Positions 45,569 through 58,350 of a stretch of DNA of 64,000 nt are shown one piece after another. The translations under genes and the position numbers were made by a program. The notes under the pieces are model-generated. The model worked only from the letters and a program-made list of their open reading frames with translations. It was not told where the DNA came from and ran no database searches. Origin of the DNA: Sphingobium sp. B2D3C (GTDB lineage: Bacteria > Pseudomonadota > Alphaproteobacteria > Sphingomonadales > Sphingomonadaceae); contig NZ_JAOQOK010000001.1 of NCBI RefSeq assembly GCF_025961835.1, positions 1,240,001 to 1,304,000 on the forward strand, read 5' to 3'. Numbering within the stretch: position 1 is the first letter of the stretch; each line of letters begins with the position of its first letter.

Positions 45569-48280
45569 TTGAGCGACGAGACAATCCTCGCCGAACCCTC
45601 GGATATCAGCCCGATCAACATCGTCGATGAGATGAAGTCGAGCTATCTCGACTACGCCATGTCGGTGATCGTGTCCCGCGCGCTGCCGGATGTGCGCGAC
45701 GGGCTGAAGCCCGTGCATCGCCGCATCCTGTTCGGCGCCCACGAAATGGGCTTCACTTATAACAAGCCCTACCGCAAATCGGCCCGCATCGTCGGCGACG
45801 TGATGGGTAAATACCACCCGCACGGTGACAGTTCGATCTACGACGCATTGGCGCGTATGACGCAGGATTGGTCGATGCGCGTGCCGCTCATCGACGGTCA
45901 GGGCAATTTCGGCTCGATGGACCCGGATTCGCCGGCGGCCATGCGCTACACCGAGGCGCGCCTCGCCAAGGTCGCCAATGCGCTGCTCGACGATCTCGAC
46001 AAGAACACGGTCGATTTCCTGCCGAACTATGATGGCAGCGAGAGCGAGCCGCAGGTGCTTCCTGCCCGCTTCCCGAACTTGCTGGTCAACGGCGCGGGCG
46101 GCATCGCGGTCGGCATGGCCACCAATATCCCGCCGCACAATCTCGGCGAAGTGCTGCGCGCCTGCAAGGCGTACATGGATAATGGCGCGATCTCGGCTGA
46201 AGAGCTGATGGAAATCGTGCCGGGTCCGGACTTCCCGACCGGCGCGCTCATCCTCGGCCAGTCCGGTGCCCGCTCGGCTTACACGACTGGGCGCGGATCG
46301 ATCATCATGCGCTCGCGCCATGTGATCGAGACGTTGCGCGGGGACCGTCAGCAGATCGTCCTCACCGAAATTCCGTTCCAGGTCGGCAAGGCCGGCCTCG
46401 TCGAAAAGATCGCCGAGGCGGCCAAGGACAAGCGGATCGAGGGCATCTCGGACATTCGCGATGAATCCAACCGCGAGGGCGTTCGCGTCGTCATCGAGCT
46501 GAAGCGCGATGCCACGGCGGATGTGGTGCTCAATCAGCTGTGGCGACACACGCCCGCCCAGTCGAGCTTCCCCGCCAATATGCTCGCCATCCGTGGCGGG
46601 CGGCCCGAGTTGCTGACGCTGCGCGACATCATCGAGGCCTTCGTGCGCTTCCGTGAGGAAGTGATCACCCGCCGGACCAAGTTCGAGCTGGCGAAGGCAC
46701 GGGACCGCGCGCACATCTTGCTCGGCCTCGTCATTGCAGTCAGCAATCTCGATGAAGTCGTGCGCATGATCCGCGGGGCGAGCAGCCCGGCGGCGGCCCG
46801 CGAGGCGCTGCTGGCGCGCGCCTGGCCGATCGGGGACATCGCGCCCTATCTCAAGCTGGTCGAAGCCGCGGATGATGAGCCCTCGGGCAGCGTCTATCAT
46901 CTGTCGGACGCGCAGGTTCGCGCCATTCTCGATCTCCGCCTGCACCGGCTGACGGCACTTGGCCGCGACGAGATCGGCAATGAGCTCAAGGGGCTGGCCG
47001 ATGCGATTGCCGGCTATCTCGAGATTCTCGCCAGCCGCGTTCGCCTGTTCGAAGTGATGCGCGCCGAGTTCGACGCGATCGAAGCCGAATTCGCGACACC
47101 GCGCCGCTCCACCCTCGCCCCCGCTGCCGACGGCATTGAGGATGAGGATTTGATCGAGCGCGAAGACATGGTCGTGACCGTGACCATGTCCGGTTACATC
47201 AAGCGTACGCCGCTCGATACCTTCCGTGCCCAGAACCGCGGCGGCAAGGGCCGCGCCGGCATGGCGACCAAGGAAGAGGATGTCGTTACCGAGCTGTTCG
47301 TGACCTCCACGCACACGCCGGTGCTGTTCTTCTCGACGCTGGGCAAGGTCTACCGCCTCAAGGTCTGGCGCTTGCCGGAAGGCGGGCCGGCCACACGCGG
47401 ACGTCCGATGGTCAACCTGCTGCCTCTGGCGGAGGGCGAGACCATCCAGACGGTGCTGCCGCTGCCGGAAGACGAGAATGAATGGGCGCAGCTCCATGTC
47501 ATGTTCGCCACTGCCAAGGGTAGTGTGCGCCGCAACAGCATGGATGCGTTCGCGAATATCCCCTCGAACGGCAAGATCGCCATGAAGTTTGAGGGTGAGG
47601 ACGCCGACGACCGCCTGATCGGCGTCGCGCTCCTCAGCGAAGAAGATGACGTGCTACTGGCCTCCCGCCAGGGCAAGGCGATCCGCTTCCGCGGCGATGA
47701 TGTGCGCGAGTTCCAGAGCCGCAACTCCACCGGTGTGCGGGGTATGACGCTGAAGGAAGGCGACGAGGTCATCTCGCTCTCCGTGCTCCAGCGTGCCGGC
47801 ATCCAGGACATGGAAGAGCGCGAGGAGTATCTGCGCTTCGCTCCATGGAAGGGCGAGAAGGAGGGCGAGCCGAAAATGGCCGCCGACCGTTTCGAGGCCC
47901 TGCGCGCCCGCGAGCAGTTCATCCTGACCGTCTGCGCCAATGGCTATGGCAAGCTCTCCTCGGCCTTCGAGTATCGCCGCACCGGGCGTGGTGGCCAGGG
48001 CATCACCAACATCGACAATATCGAGCGTAACGGCCCGGTCGTGGCGAGCTTCCCGGCGACCCGCGAGCATCAGCTCATGCTGGTGACCGATCAGGCCAAG
48101 CTCATCCGCATGGGGCTCAGCAGCCTGCGCGTGATCGGCCGTGGTTCTGCAGGCGTGCGCCTGTTCGACGTTGCGCAGAACGAGCATGTCGTGAGTGCCG
48201 CTCGGATTGAGGAAAGCACGGACGAGGTCGAGGCGGACATGCCGGCGACCGAGGGCGAGGCCTCCGACACCGCGGAATGA
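45569..48280 (+). CDS. gyrA: DNA gyrase subunit A
   Basis: 903 residues. The winged-helix and tower region carries [40 protein letters not shown] and the catalytic Tyr127 in [10 protein letters not shown]. The C-terminal half is the beta-pinwheel with the GyrA-box-like [10 protein letters not shown]. Ser88 and Asp92 correspond to E. coli Ser83 and Asp87, so the quinolone-resistance positions are of the sensitive type. TTG 45569 is used as start because MSDET matches the normal N-terminus and no ATG lies nearby. A long antisense frame (45524-47497) is a coding shadow. Confidence 0.97.
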   Translation: MSDETILAEPSDISPINIVDEMKSSYLDYAMSVIVSRALPDVRDGLKPVHRRILFGAHEMGFTYNKPYRKSARIVGDVMGKYHPHGDSSIYDALARMTQDWSMRVPLIDGQGNFGSMDPDSPAAMRYTEARLAKVANALLDDLDKNTVDFLPNYDGSESEPQVLPARFPNLLVNGAGGIAVGMATNIPPHNLGEVLRACKAYMDNGAISAEELMEIVPGPDFPTGALILGQSGARSAYTTGRGSIIMRSRHVIETLRGDRQQIVLTEIPFQVGKAGLVEKIAEAAKDKRIEGISDIRDESNREGVRVVIELKRDATADVVLNQLWRHTPAQSSFPANMLAIRGGRPELLTLRDIIEAFVRFREEVITRRTKFELAKARDRAHILLGLVIAVSNLDEVVRMIRGASSPAAAREALLARAWPIGDIAPYLKLVEAADDEPSGSVYHLSDAQVRAILDLRLHRLTALGRDEIGNELKGLADAIAGYLEILASRVRLFEVMRAEFDAIEAEFATPRRSTLAPAADGIEDEDLIEREDMVVTVTMSGYIKRTPLDTFRAQNRGGKGRAGMATKEEDVVTELFVTSTHTPVLFFSTLGKVYRLKVWRLPEGGPATRGRPMVNLLPLAEGETIQTVLPLPEDENEWAQLHVMFATAKGSVRRNSMDAFANIPSNGKIAMKFEGEDADDRLIGVALLSEEDDVLLASRQGKAIRFRGDDVREFQSRNSTGVRGMTLKEGDEVISLSVLQRAGIQDMEEREEYLRFAPWKGEKEGEPKMAADRFEALRAREQFILTVCANGYGKLSSAFEYRRTGRGGQGITNIDNIERNGPVVASFPATREHQLMLVTDQAKLIRMGLSSLRVIGRGSAGVRLFDVAQNEHVVSAARIEESTDEVEADMPATEGEASDTAE

Positions 48281-48287
48281 GGAACAG

Positions 48288-48321
48288 GCCCGTCAGCGTT
48301 GCCTTGAGCGCGCTGGCGGGC
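48288..48321. terminator. Hairpin between convergent gyrA and alr
   Basis: GCCCGTCAGCG (48288-48298) and CGCTGGCGGGC (48311-48321) pair over 11 bases with one G-T wobble. It lies 7 bases after the gyrA stop and 9 bases beyond the alr stop. There is no T-run, so the function as terminator is tentative. Confidence 0.45.
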
Positions 48322-48330
48322 GGTTCATAA

Positions 48331-49377
48331 CTAAACCCAGCGCCGCTCGAACCGCTGGCCGAGCCCGGTCAGCAACTCATATTGCGACAAACCGGTGTGC
48401 GCTGAGGCGCTGGGCAGATCATACGCCACCTCCAGCCACGCCCCTTCCTCCAAATCCGATGCCGTGCTGACATCGACGGCGATCAGGTCCATGGAGACGC
48501 GCCCCAGCAGCGGCAGCCGCTCTCCGCCATGGAGCATCGCGCCTCCCCCGGCAAAAGCGCGCAGATAGCCGTCTGCGTAGCCAAGATTGACGATCGCCGT
48601 CTCGACGGGCGCCTTCGCGGTGAAGGTCGCGCCATAGCCCACTGTTTCGCCAGCTTCGACCCGGCGCCGCTGGAGGATCTGCGCATGGGGACGCACGACC
48701 GGGCGGATATGGCCGGTCGCAGTTGGCGTCGGCAGGCCGCCATAGAGCGCGAGCCCCGGCCGGGTGAGATCGAAGGCGTAATCGCTCCCAAGCAAAATGC
48801 CGGCGCTGTTGGCCAGGCTGTAGCGCCGCGCCGGCACCTGCTGCCGCACGGCCTCAAAGCGCGCGCGCTGCGCCGCGTTCAGATCGGACGTTTCATCGGC
48901 GCAGGCGAGATGGCTGCAGAGTGTCTCGATCTGCAGCCCGTCCAGCACACCAGCGCCAAGTTCATCGGGGCGTAGGCCCAGCCTATTCATGCCGGTATCG
49001 ATCATGACATCGCACGGGCCGCCGCCTGCAGCTTTCCATCGGGCGACTTGCGCGGCGCTGTTTAGCACCGGTCTTGCCGGTGCTGTCAGCGCAAAAGCCA
49101 AATCATCCGCGCGCACCCCGTGCAACACACTGAGCGATGCGCCTTCCAGCAATGGCAGCAGAGCCGCCGCTTCCTGCCATGTCGCGACGAAAAAATCCCG
49201 GCACCCGGCGGCCAGCAGATGCTGAAGAACCTCGGTCGCGCCCAGGCCATAGCCATTGGCCTTAAGGGCTGCCCCGCAGGCTGCCGCCCCACTCTGCCCT
49301 GCCAGCCAGCGCCAATTGGCGATCAGCGCGTCACGATCCAGATGCAGGGCCAGCGGCGATGAGGGACAGTCGATCAT
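48331..49377 (-). CDS. alr: Alanine racemase
   Basis: 348 residues. The PLP lysine is Lys39 in AALKANGYGLG. MIDTGMNRLGLRPDEL, LCSHLACAD and the catalytic tyrosine region ETVGYGATFTAK follow, with NLGYADGYLRAF and GRVSMDLIAVDV in the C-terminal domain. It makes D-alanine for peptidoglycan. The length is slightly below the usual 355-370. It converges with gyrA. The upstream TonB receptor gene on the same strand is separated from it by a strong hairpin. Confidence 0.95.
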   Translation of the reverse strand: MIDCPSSPLALHLDRDALIANWRWLAGQSGAAACGAALKANGYGLGATEVLQHLLAAGCRDFFVATWQEAAALLPLLEGASLSVLHGVRADDLAFALTAPARPVLNSAAQVARWKAAGGGPCDVMIDTGMNRLGLRPDELGAGVLDGLQIETLCSHLACADETSDLNAAQRARFEAVRQQVPARRYSLANSAGILLGSDYAFDLTRPGLALYGGLPTPTATGHIRPVVRPHAQILQRRRVEAGETVGYGATFTAKAPVETAIVNLGYADGYLRAFAGGGAMLHGGERLPLLGRVSMDLIAVDVSTASDLEEGAWLEVAYDLPSASAHTGLSQYELLTGLGQRFERRWV

Positions 49378-49422
49378 GTCGGCGGGGTAGCGCGCTCGCC
49401 CCTGCCCGTCGAGAGCAATCCG

Positions 49423-49455
49423 GCCACCCGCGCCCTGCTGGAGGGCGCGGGTGGC
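49423..49455 (-). terminator. Long perfect hairpin after the third TonB receptor
   Basis: CCACCCGCGCCCT (49424-49436) and AGGGCGCGGGTGG (49442-49454) pair perfectly around a 5-base loop, and a flanking G-C pair makes it 14 bp. It begins 6 bases after the receptor stop. No T-run follows on the minus strand, so it may stabilise the 3' end or act as a non-canonical terminator. Confidence 0.6.
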
Positions 49456-49461
49456 ACGGGG

Positions 49462-52149
49462 TCAGAATGCTTTGCGGACTGTCAGCGAGACAAACCGGCC
49501 GAGCGGGTTTGCCACGGTGGAGTCATAGACCTGATTGTTGGCGATCGCCGCAAAGGGCGGCGCGGCATCGAACAGGTTGAGCGCACTCAGCGAGAAGGAC
49601 AGGCCGCTCAGCACGCCGTCCGCCTTGGGCACGTCGTAGGTCAGCGTCAGATCGACCGTCGTGTAGGAGTCGACCGACTGCGATGGCGCGATGGTGCCCA
49701 CCGTGTTGGTGTAGGCATTGGTATAGTTCACGAACATCGTGGCGCCGAAATTCTCGCCCCGCCACCCGAGATTGGCGCGGCCCCGGAACCGCAGCGGGAA
49801 GTTGGCCAGGTTCAGTCGGTCGACCGTCGGTGAGGTCGGGCCGGTCGCTCGCCCGTAGCTGAGCAGATAGGTGCCCGAGACCCCGATATTGGCCGATCCA
49901 CCGCCCAGATCGAACGCGTAGTTGGCCAGGAAATCCAACCCATCCATCTTGATGCGGCCGACATTGTTGCGGCGGGCGTCGACAATGGCATCGACATCCG
50001 AGGCTGCAATGATCGCCGGCGGCGCCCAGGGCAGATTGTAGATCGCGTTCACCTGCGCAACGGTCGGGTTGAAGGTCACGAACGGCGCGTAGGCCGGGTC
50101 GGTGAAGACCTGCACGCTGAACACCGGCGCGGTCTCGATGACGTCCTTGTAATCGATGTTGAAGTAATCCAGTGACGCCGTGAAGCCGCTGCTCGGCGGG
50201 GTGAACTTGACGCCAACCGACCAGGTCGTGGCCTTCTCCGGCTTGAGATCGGCATTGCCGCCGACATATTCGATCACATTGCCGAACGGCCCGAAATTGG
50301 GGATGGAAAACACCGTCGCTGTGCTGGCAGGGTTGGTATCGGACAGGGTGGGCGCCCGGAACGAGGTGCCGTAGCTGGCATGAGCCGAGACGCCCGGCAC
50401 CGGATCGTAGCGGATGCCGAACTTCGGATTGGTCGTGCCGCCGACGTCGCTATAGTGATCATAGCGGCCGGCAATGTTGAGTTCGAGCCGATCAATGCCC
50501 GGCATGGCATTGGCCGCACCGACCAGCGGCACGTTCACCTCCGCAAAGGCCGACCAGACGTCGCGAGAGCTGGCCGTATCGCCAAAGAGGTTGATCTGCG
50601 AGAGCGACGGTCCGTTGATATTCTCGGCAGCGGTGTTGCGGTAATAATCATGGTGGAACTCGCCGCCCACCGCCATGCGCACCGCGCCGCCGCCGATGTT
50701 GAACAGCGCACCGTCCGTCTTCACGTTGACGAGGTCGACCGTGTAGAGGCCGGTCACGTCGAAGAAGGCGACAAGGCGGTCGATCTGATCGCGGCTGTTC
50801 TGCCCGGTCCCGTAGACGTTCAGCGCCGTCGCGGGGTTGGAATCGGCCAGCGCGGCGGAGAGCAAAGCCGTGTTCAGGAAACCGTCCGTCTTGGCGCCGC
50901 CTTCCGTGGCGCCATGGGAGCCGTAGATGGAAAGCTGCCAATTGCCATCCAGCGAATAATCGAACCCGGTCGCCAGCTGGTAGGAGCTTTCGTAGATGTT
51001 GCCCTGGATCGGCCCATATTCGTTAAAGGCATATTCGACGATCTGCGAGGTCTGCCCCGGCGCGAACTCGATGAAATAGGGATTGCTGCTCGGTACGGGC
51101 GTCGCGGCGCCCAGCGTCAGAGACCCCGCGCGCTGGTTCAGGGTCCGCTTGGAGTAAAAGCCGCTGGCCCACATCTTGAGCGCAGGCGTCAGTTCCTGAT
51201 CGAGACGGCCAATGACGCTCCAGCGTTTGAGCTGCGGCAGAAGATCATTGTTCACATAGCTTTGCTGAAAATTGGGCGTCGTAGACAGATTCGCCGGGGT
51301 CAAATTCTCACCGCTGCCACCCGGAAGTCCATAGCGGGTGAACGTCGCGGGATCGATCACATTGCCCGGCGAGCTGGTGAAGGCGCAGTTGTTCAAGCCC
51401 CCAAAAGCACGCTGGTCGCACTGGAACAGTTCGGCGCGATCTTCCTGACGCAGGCGGCTGTGGTAATAATAGTCGCCGGCAATCATCACTGATCCGGTGT
51501 CCCACTTCTTGCCGAGAATGGCATTGCCCTGCCATTCGTCATAGCCATCAGCGAAGCCGTAACGCGCGCTGGCCTCCAGCCCGTCGAAGTTGCGGCGCAG
51601 GATGAGGTTGGCAACGCCCGCGACAGCGTCCGAGCCGTAAGTGGCTGAAGCGCCGTCCGCCACGATGTCGATCCGCTCGAGGGCGATGGCCGGGATCACC
51701 GAGGCATCGAAGAGTTGGCCAGCAACGCCACCCGGAGGCGCGCGGCGTCCATCGAGCAAGGTCAGCGTCGCCTGCGTGCCGAGGCCGCGCAGGTTGACGC
51801 CATTGGCGCGGGTGCTGTTGAGCGTCGCGCTGTTGACGTTAGTGCCCAGCGTGGCTTCGCCCGGCCCCAAGGCGGACACCTGCGGAATGGTCTTGAGGAT
51901 ATCCGATGTCGTGGCCAGCCCCGTGTCGCGGATTTCCTGCTGACCGACTGCAATTACCGAGGAACCCACCGGCGCAACCCCGCGCAACTGGGTGCCGGTC
52001 ACCACAATGTCAGCGGTGTTCGCGGCATCATCCTCGGACTGATTGGTCTGTGCGGTGCCCGTCTGAGCGCTGACACCCTGCGACGCAACAAGCGCAGCAA
52101 ACGACACGAAGCCAAGCGCAGATGCGCGCCGGAAGCCATTTTCGGCCAT
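49462..52149 (-). CDS. TonB-dependent outer-membrane receptor (third)
   Basis: About 895 residues from ATG 52149, which has GGGGAGG just upstream. The longest frame adds 16 residues. A signal peptide ends near GVSAQ, then a short linker leads to TADIVVTGTQLRGV (TonB box and plug start). The plug shows NLRGLGTQATLTLLDGRRAPPGG and ERIDIVADGASATYGSDAVAGVANLIL. A 22-strand barrel ends in GRFVSLTVRKAF. There is no STN domain and no adjacent sigma/anti-sigma pair. The cargo is unknown. Neighbouring wecB and alr give no functional hint. Confidence 0.92.
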   Translation of the reverse strand: MAENGFRRASALGFVSFAALVASQGVSAQTGTAQTNQSEDDAANTADIVVTGTQLRGVAPVGSSVIAVGQQEIRDTGLATTSDILKTIPQVSALGPGEATLGTNVNSATLNSTRANGVNLRGLGTQATLTLLDGRRAPPGGVAGQLFDASVIPAIALERIDIVADGASATYGSDAVAGVANLILRRNFDGLEASARYGFADGYDEWQGNAILGKKWDTGSVMIAGDYYYHSRLRQEDRAELFQCDQRAFGGLNNCAFTSSPGNVIDPATFTRYGLPGGSGENLTPANLSTTPNFQQSYVNNDLLPQLKRWSVIGRLDQELTPALKMWASGFYSKRTLNQRAGSLTLGAATPVPSSNPYFIEFAPGQTSQIVEYAFNEYGPIQGNIYESSYQLATGFDYSLDGNWQLSIYGSHGATEGGAKTDGFLNTALLSAALADSNPATALNVYGTGQNSRDQIDRLVAFFDVTGLYTVDLVNVKTDGALFNIGGGAVRMAVGGEFHHDYYRNTAAENINGPSLSQINLFGDTASSRDVWSAFAEVNVPLVGAANAMPGIDRLELNIAGRYDHYSDVGGTTNPKFGIRYDPVPGVSAHASYGTSFRAPTLSDTNPASTATVFSIPNFGPFGNVIEYVGGNADLKPEKATTWSVGVKFTPPSSGFTASLDYFNIDYKDVIETAPVFSVQVFTDPAYAPFVTFNPTVAQVNAIYNLPWAPPAIIAASDVDAIVDARRNNVGRIKMDGLDFLANYAFDLGGGSANIGVSGTYLLSYGRATGPTSPTVDRLNLANFPLRFRGRANLGWRGENFGATMFVNYTNAYTNTVGTIAPSQSVDSYTTVDLTLTYDVPKADGVLSGLSFSLSALNLFDAAPPFAAIANNQVYDSTVANPLGRFVSLTVRKAF

Positions 52150-52525
52150 GATCCTCCCCAATATGACAGCGCGATCGGCCCTACTGTCGATCGTCAATAT
52201 CGACTTACGAAAATGAATACACTTTGTCTAAACATTTTTGCAATCGATTGCTCCGACAAATGCAACTGCTTTAGATTAGGTCGGATTCTGCTGGTCGATC
52301 GTTGGGTAATCCGCTCTTTCCTGATGACTGAGCGAAGGAGAAAAAATCGAACTGCGTCGAAAGGAGATGTCGGCGATTCTAATCAGCCTTGCTCTGGCAA
52401 GCCCGTAGAAATCGCCGATAAACGCGATTCAGGCCGGTCGCCCGACTTCGACAATCACTCGCACCGCATAGACTCCGCCGGGTTTTTGCCCGGTCGCAGG
52501 CGAGATCATGATGCCAAGCCGCGCT
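52150..52525. other. Receptor 5' region with a compound hairpin
   Basis: No convincing gene lies in these 376 bases between wecB and the receptor start. TCGGCGATTCT (52370-52380) pairs with AGAAATCGCCGA (52407-52418) with one bulged base, and an inner hairpin pairs CTTGC (52388-52392) with GCAAG (52397-52401). The stretch nearest the receptor (about 52190-52260) is relatively AT-rich and probably contains its promoter. Confidence 0.45.
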
Positions 52526-53716
52526 CTATGGCGCGCTGGGCACGTGGGAAACCGATTGCAGGTTTCCGAGGCTGGGCACCACCACCCATCGCGCTGCGGC
52601 TTCTTCGGCCAGCACTGCCGCGATGCGCGCGGCGGCTTGGCCATCCCCGAAAGGACTATGGGCATGGGCCATGGCGGCGTAGGCCTGCGGGTCGTCCAGC
52701 AACCGCGCGACTTCGGCGACGATGCGATCAGGGACGGTGCCGACGAGACGGGCGGTGCCTGCCTCGATGCCCTCTGGCCGTTCGGTCGTCTCCCGCATAA
52801 CCAGCACCGGTTTACCGAAGCTGGGCGCTTCCTCCTGGATGCCGCCACTATCCGTCAACACCACGGAGGCTGCATCGAGCAGGCCCACAAATCCTGGATA
52901 ATCCACCGGTTCAATCAGCGCGACATTCTCCAGGTGGGAAAGCGCGGGCTCCAGCGTGGCCCGGACCTGTGGATTGGGATGGACCGGCCAGATGATGGCC
53001 ACATCGTCGCGCTGGGCGACGGCGCGGATGGCGGCGGCAATGTTCGAGAGCCCCTGCCCCAGATTCTCCCGCCTGTGGCTGGTGACGATAACGATCCGGC
53101 GCCCTGAAAAGTGCCGCAGCACGGGGGCGATCGAGCCCGCCAAAAAAGGCTGTTCCCGCAGCCTGCCCTGAATCGCGAGCAAGGCATCCACCACCGTGTT
53201 GCCCGTCACGATGATCCGCCCTTGCGTATGCTCGGCTTCCAGCGCTGCCGCGGCCCCCCGTGTCGGGGCGAAATGCAGATTGGCCGCGCATGCGATGATG
53301 CGGCGATTCACCTCTTCGGGCCATGGGTTGTAGATATCGCCGCTGCGCAAGCCGGCCTCGACATGCCCGACCGGAATGCGACGGTAATAAGCCGCAAGGG
53401 CGGCCATCATCGCCGTCTTGGTATCGCCGTGGACCAACACCCTGTCGGGCCGTTCGGCGTCGAACACGGCGCCCAAGGCGAGGATGAGCCGCGCCGTCAA
53501 CGTGTCGAGCGTCTGGTCCGGCGCCATGATGTCGAGATCGAAGTCCGGCAAAATCCCAGCAAGGTCGAGAACCTGGTCGAGCAACGCCCGATGCTGTGCG
53601 GAAACGCAGACTTTCGTCTCGATCTGCGGCAGAGATTTCAGCGCATCATAGACAGGAAACATCTTGATGGCTTCGGGCCTCGTGCCGAAAACCAGCATCA
53701 CTTTATAGCGCACCAT
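52526..53716 (-). CDS. wecB: UDP-N-acetylglucosamine 2-epimerase (non-hydrolysing)
   Basis: About 396 residues from ATG 53716. The family opening VMLVFGTRPEAIKMFPVYDAL is followed by HGDTKTAMMAALAAYY, VGHVEAGLRSGDIYNPWPEEVNRRI, VTSHRRENLG and LTDSGGIQEEAPSFGKPVLVMRETTERPE. These are the UDP- and substrate-binding motifs of WecB. It converts UDP-GlcNAc to UDP-ManNAc, the usual donor precursor for WecG-type transferases. Such a transferase is encoded 47 kb away in this window, so the two may work together. A candidate CtrA site and the ligH terminator lie just upstream. Confidence 0.94.
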   Translation of the reverse strand: MVRYKVMLVFGTRPEAIKMFPVYDALKSLPQIETKVCVSAQHRALLDQVLDLAGILPDFDLDIMAPDQTLDTLTARLILALGAVFDAERPDRVLVHGDTKTAMMAALAAYYRRIPVGHVEAGLRSGDIYNPWPEEVNRRIIACAANLHFAPTRGAAAALEAEHTQGRIIVTGNTVVDALLAIQGRLREQPFLAGSIAPVLRHFSGRRIVIVTSHRRENLGQGLSNIAAAIRAVAQRDDVAIIWPVHPNPQVRATLEPALSHLENVALIEPVDYPGFVGLLDAASVVLTDSGGIQEEAPSFGKPVLVMRETTERPEGIEAGTARLVGTVPDRIVAEVARLLDDPQAYAAMAHAHSPFGDGQAAARIAAVLAEEAAARWVVVPSLGNLQSVSHVPSAP

Positions 53717-53757
53717 CGTTCGCTTGCCCCCCACAGACAAGGCCTGTCTAACCGATG

Positions 53758-53773
53758 GTTAATGCGTGGTAAA
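53758..53773 (-). promoter_or_regulatory. CtrA-like site upstream of wecB
   Basis: On the minus strand this reads TTTA-CCACGCA-TTAAC, one base off the alphaproteobacterial CtrA consensus TTAA-N7-TTAAC. TTAACCAT is also present. It lies 42-57 bases before the wecB start, a suitable place for control by the cell-cycle regulator. Chance occurrence is possible. Confidence 0.35.
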
Positions 53774-53787
53774 CATTTGTTAACCGG

Positions 53788-53822
53788 AAAAGAAAATGGC
53801 CCGCCAGCAACGCCGACGGGCC
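53788..53822 (-). terminator. Rho-independent terminator of the ligM-metF-ligH operon
   Basis: On the minus strand GGCCCGTCG pairs with TGGCGGGCC (9 bp with two wobbles), and ATTTTCTTTTC follows. A second, smaller stem (AGGAGGC/GCCTCCT at 53836-53854) lies between it and the ligH stop. The pair closes the operon ahead of the wecB promoter. Confidence 0.8.
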
Positions 53823-53868
53823 AATCTCTCAAAGCAGGAGGCCACTAGCCTCCTTCAATCTTAATTGA

Positions 53869-55545
53869 TCAGAACAGACCTTCGATCTGACCCTTGTCGT
53901 CCAGACGGATGAAGTCCGCCGACGGCGTCTTGGGCAGGCCGGGCATGCGCATGATGTCGCCGCACACCGCGACGATGAACTCGGCGCCTGCCGACAGGAT
54001 CACGTCGCGCACCGGCACGACGTGGTTGGTCGGCGCGCCGCGCAGGCTTGGATCGGTCGAGAAGCTGTACTGCGTCTTGGCCATGCAGACCGGCAGATGG
54101 CCATAGCCATCGGCTTCCCAGCCCTTGAGCTTGTTGCGCACGCTGCTATCGGCGGTCACTTCGCTGGCGCGGTAGATGCGCTTGGCGATCGTGTCGATCT
54201 TGTCGAACAGCGAGAGGCCGTCCTCGTAGATCGGCGCGAAGTTGGACGAACCGCCCTCAGCCAGGGCGACAACCTTGCGGGCCAGTTCTTCGGTGCCCTT
54301 GGAGCCATTGGCCCAGTGGCTGCACTCGACCGCTTCGGCGCCAGCGGCTTCCGCGATCTCCTGAACGACAGCCATTTCCTCGGCCGTGTCGGTGACGAAC
54401 TGGTTGATCGCGACGACCACGGGCACGCCGAACTGACGGACGTTCTCGATGTGGCGGGCGAGATTGACGCCGCCCTTGCGCACCGCGTCCGGGTTAGCCG
54501 TGCCAAGATCGGCCTTGTCGACGCCGCCGTGCATCTTGAGCGCGCGGATGGTGGCGACGATGACGGCCGCGGAGGGCTTCAGGCCAGCCTTGCGGCACTT
54601 GATATCGAAGAACTTCTCGGCGCCAAGGTCAGCGCCGAAGCCGGCTTCGGTCACCACATAGTCGGCGATCTTGAGCGCCGTCTTGGTGGCAAGCACCGAG
54701 TTGCAGCCATGCGCGATGTTCGCGAACGGCCCGCCGTGGATCAGCACGGGGTTGTTCTCGAGCGTCTGCACGATGTTGGGCTGCAGCGCGTCCTTGAGCA
54801 GGACGGTCATCGCGCCCGAGGCGTTCAGCTCGCGCGCCAGCACGGCCTTGCGGTCCCGGGTGTAGCCGGCGTGGATGTTGCCGAGGCGACGCTCCAGATC
54901 CTTGAGGTCCGAAGCGAGGCAGAGGATCGCCATAACTTCCGACGCCACGGTGATGTCGAAGCCGTCCTCGCGGGGGTAGCCGTTGGACACGCCACCGAGC
55001 GAGTTGACGATCGAACGCAGCGCGCGGTCGTTCATGTCCAGCACGCGACGCCATGCGATACGACGCGGATCGAGACCGAGCTTGTTGCCCCAGTAGATGT
55101 GGTTGTCGATCAGCGCGGCGAGCAGGTTGTTCGCCGAGGTAATGGCATGGAAGTCGCCGGTGAAGTGGAGGTTGATGTCCTCCATCGGCACGACCTGCGC
55201 ATAACCGCCGCCGGCAGCACCGCCCTTGACGCCGAAGCACGGGCCGAGCGACGGCTCACGCAGCGCAGCGACCGTCTTCTTGCCGATGGCGTTCAGGCCG
55301 TCAGCAAGGCCGACTGTCGTGGTGGTCTTGCCCTCGCCTGCCGGCGTCGGGTTGATCGCGGTGACGAGGATGAGCTTGCCATCCTGATTGCCCTGGACGC
55401 TGTTGATGAAGTCCCAGGACAGCTTCGCCTTGTACGGACCGTAGTTCAGCAGCGCGTCCTGCGGGATGCCGACCTTTGCGCCGACCTCGGCGATGTTCTG
55501 CATCTTCGCTTCGCGTGCGATTTCGATGTCGGAGCCTTGAGCCAT
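53869..55545 (-). CDS. ligH: Formate-tetrahydrofolate ligase
   Basis: 558 residues, the usual length. The ATP-binding [59 protein letters not shown] and [14 protein letters not shown] motifs are all present. The enzyme joins formate and THF using ATP, or runs in reverse. In Sphingobium SYK-6 the homologue LigH, placed after ligM and metF, recycles the C1 unit released by O-demethylation. The gene order here is identical. The name fhs is equally valid. The start codon is ATG 55545, and a good terminator follows the stop. Confidence 0.95.
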   Translation of the reverse strand: MAQGSDIEIAREAKMQNIAEVGAKVGIPQDALLNYGPYKAKLSWDFINSVQGNQDGKLILVTAINPTPAGEGKTTTTVGLADGLNAIGKKTVAALREPSLGPCFGVKGGAAGGGYAQVVPMEDINLHFTGDFHAITSANNLLAALIDNHIYWGNKLGLDPRRIAWRRVLDMNDRALRSIVNSLGGVSNGYPREDGFDITVASEVMAILCLASDLKDLERRLGNIHAGYTRDRKAVLARELNASGAMTVLLKDALQPNIVQTLENNPVLIHGGPFANIAHGCNSVLATKTALKIADYVVTEAGFGADLGAEKFFDIKCRKAGLKPSAAVIVATIRALKMHGGVDKADLGTANPDAVRKGGVNLARHIENVRQFGVPVVVAINQFVTDTAEEMAVVQEIAEAAGAEAVECSHWANGSKGTEELARKVVALAEGGSSNFAPIYEDGLSLFDKIDTIAKRIYRASEVTADSSVRNKLKGWEADGYGHLPVCMAKTQYSFSTDPSLRGAPTNHVVPVRDVILSAGAEFIVAVCGDIMRMPGLPKTPSADFIRLDDKGQIEGLF

Positions 55546-55632
55546 GATTCTCCTAGCCTTTCCATGATACGGCCCGGAACGGGCCGACCGTCTTTGTCCG
55601 GAATTAATTGAGCGGCAGCGGACGCCGGAGCG

Positions 55633-56517
<885 letters not shown>

Positions 56518-56549
56518 TTAGGGCTTACTGTGTTTTTAGAAGGTCGTCG

Positions 56550-56577
56550 GGGCGGCCACCCCGGAGGATGGCCGCCC
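56550..56577 (-). terminator. Perfect hairpin between ligM and metF
   Basis: GGGCGGCCA and TGGCCGCCC (56550-56558 and 56569-56577) form a 9-bp stem with a 10-base loop, 15 bases after the ligM stop. No T-run follows. It may partly end transcription or protect the ligM end of the mRNA, giving more LigM than MetF and LigH. Confidence 0.45.
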
Positions 56578-56591
56578 GCAACGGATCAGGA

Positions 56592-58350
<1,759 letters not shown>

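Noticed and set aside
45785..45850. Possible quinolone-resistance change in gyrA
   Set aside because: The two key positions are Ser88 and Asp92, the sensitive-type residues.
45524..47497. 657-codon minus-strand frame opposite gyrA
   Set aside because: It is the antisense shadow of gyrA in GC-rich DNA. Its translation is low-complexity (Arg, His, Ala, Asp) and matches no family, whereas gyrA shows all its motifs.
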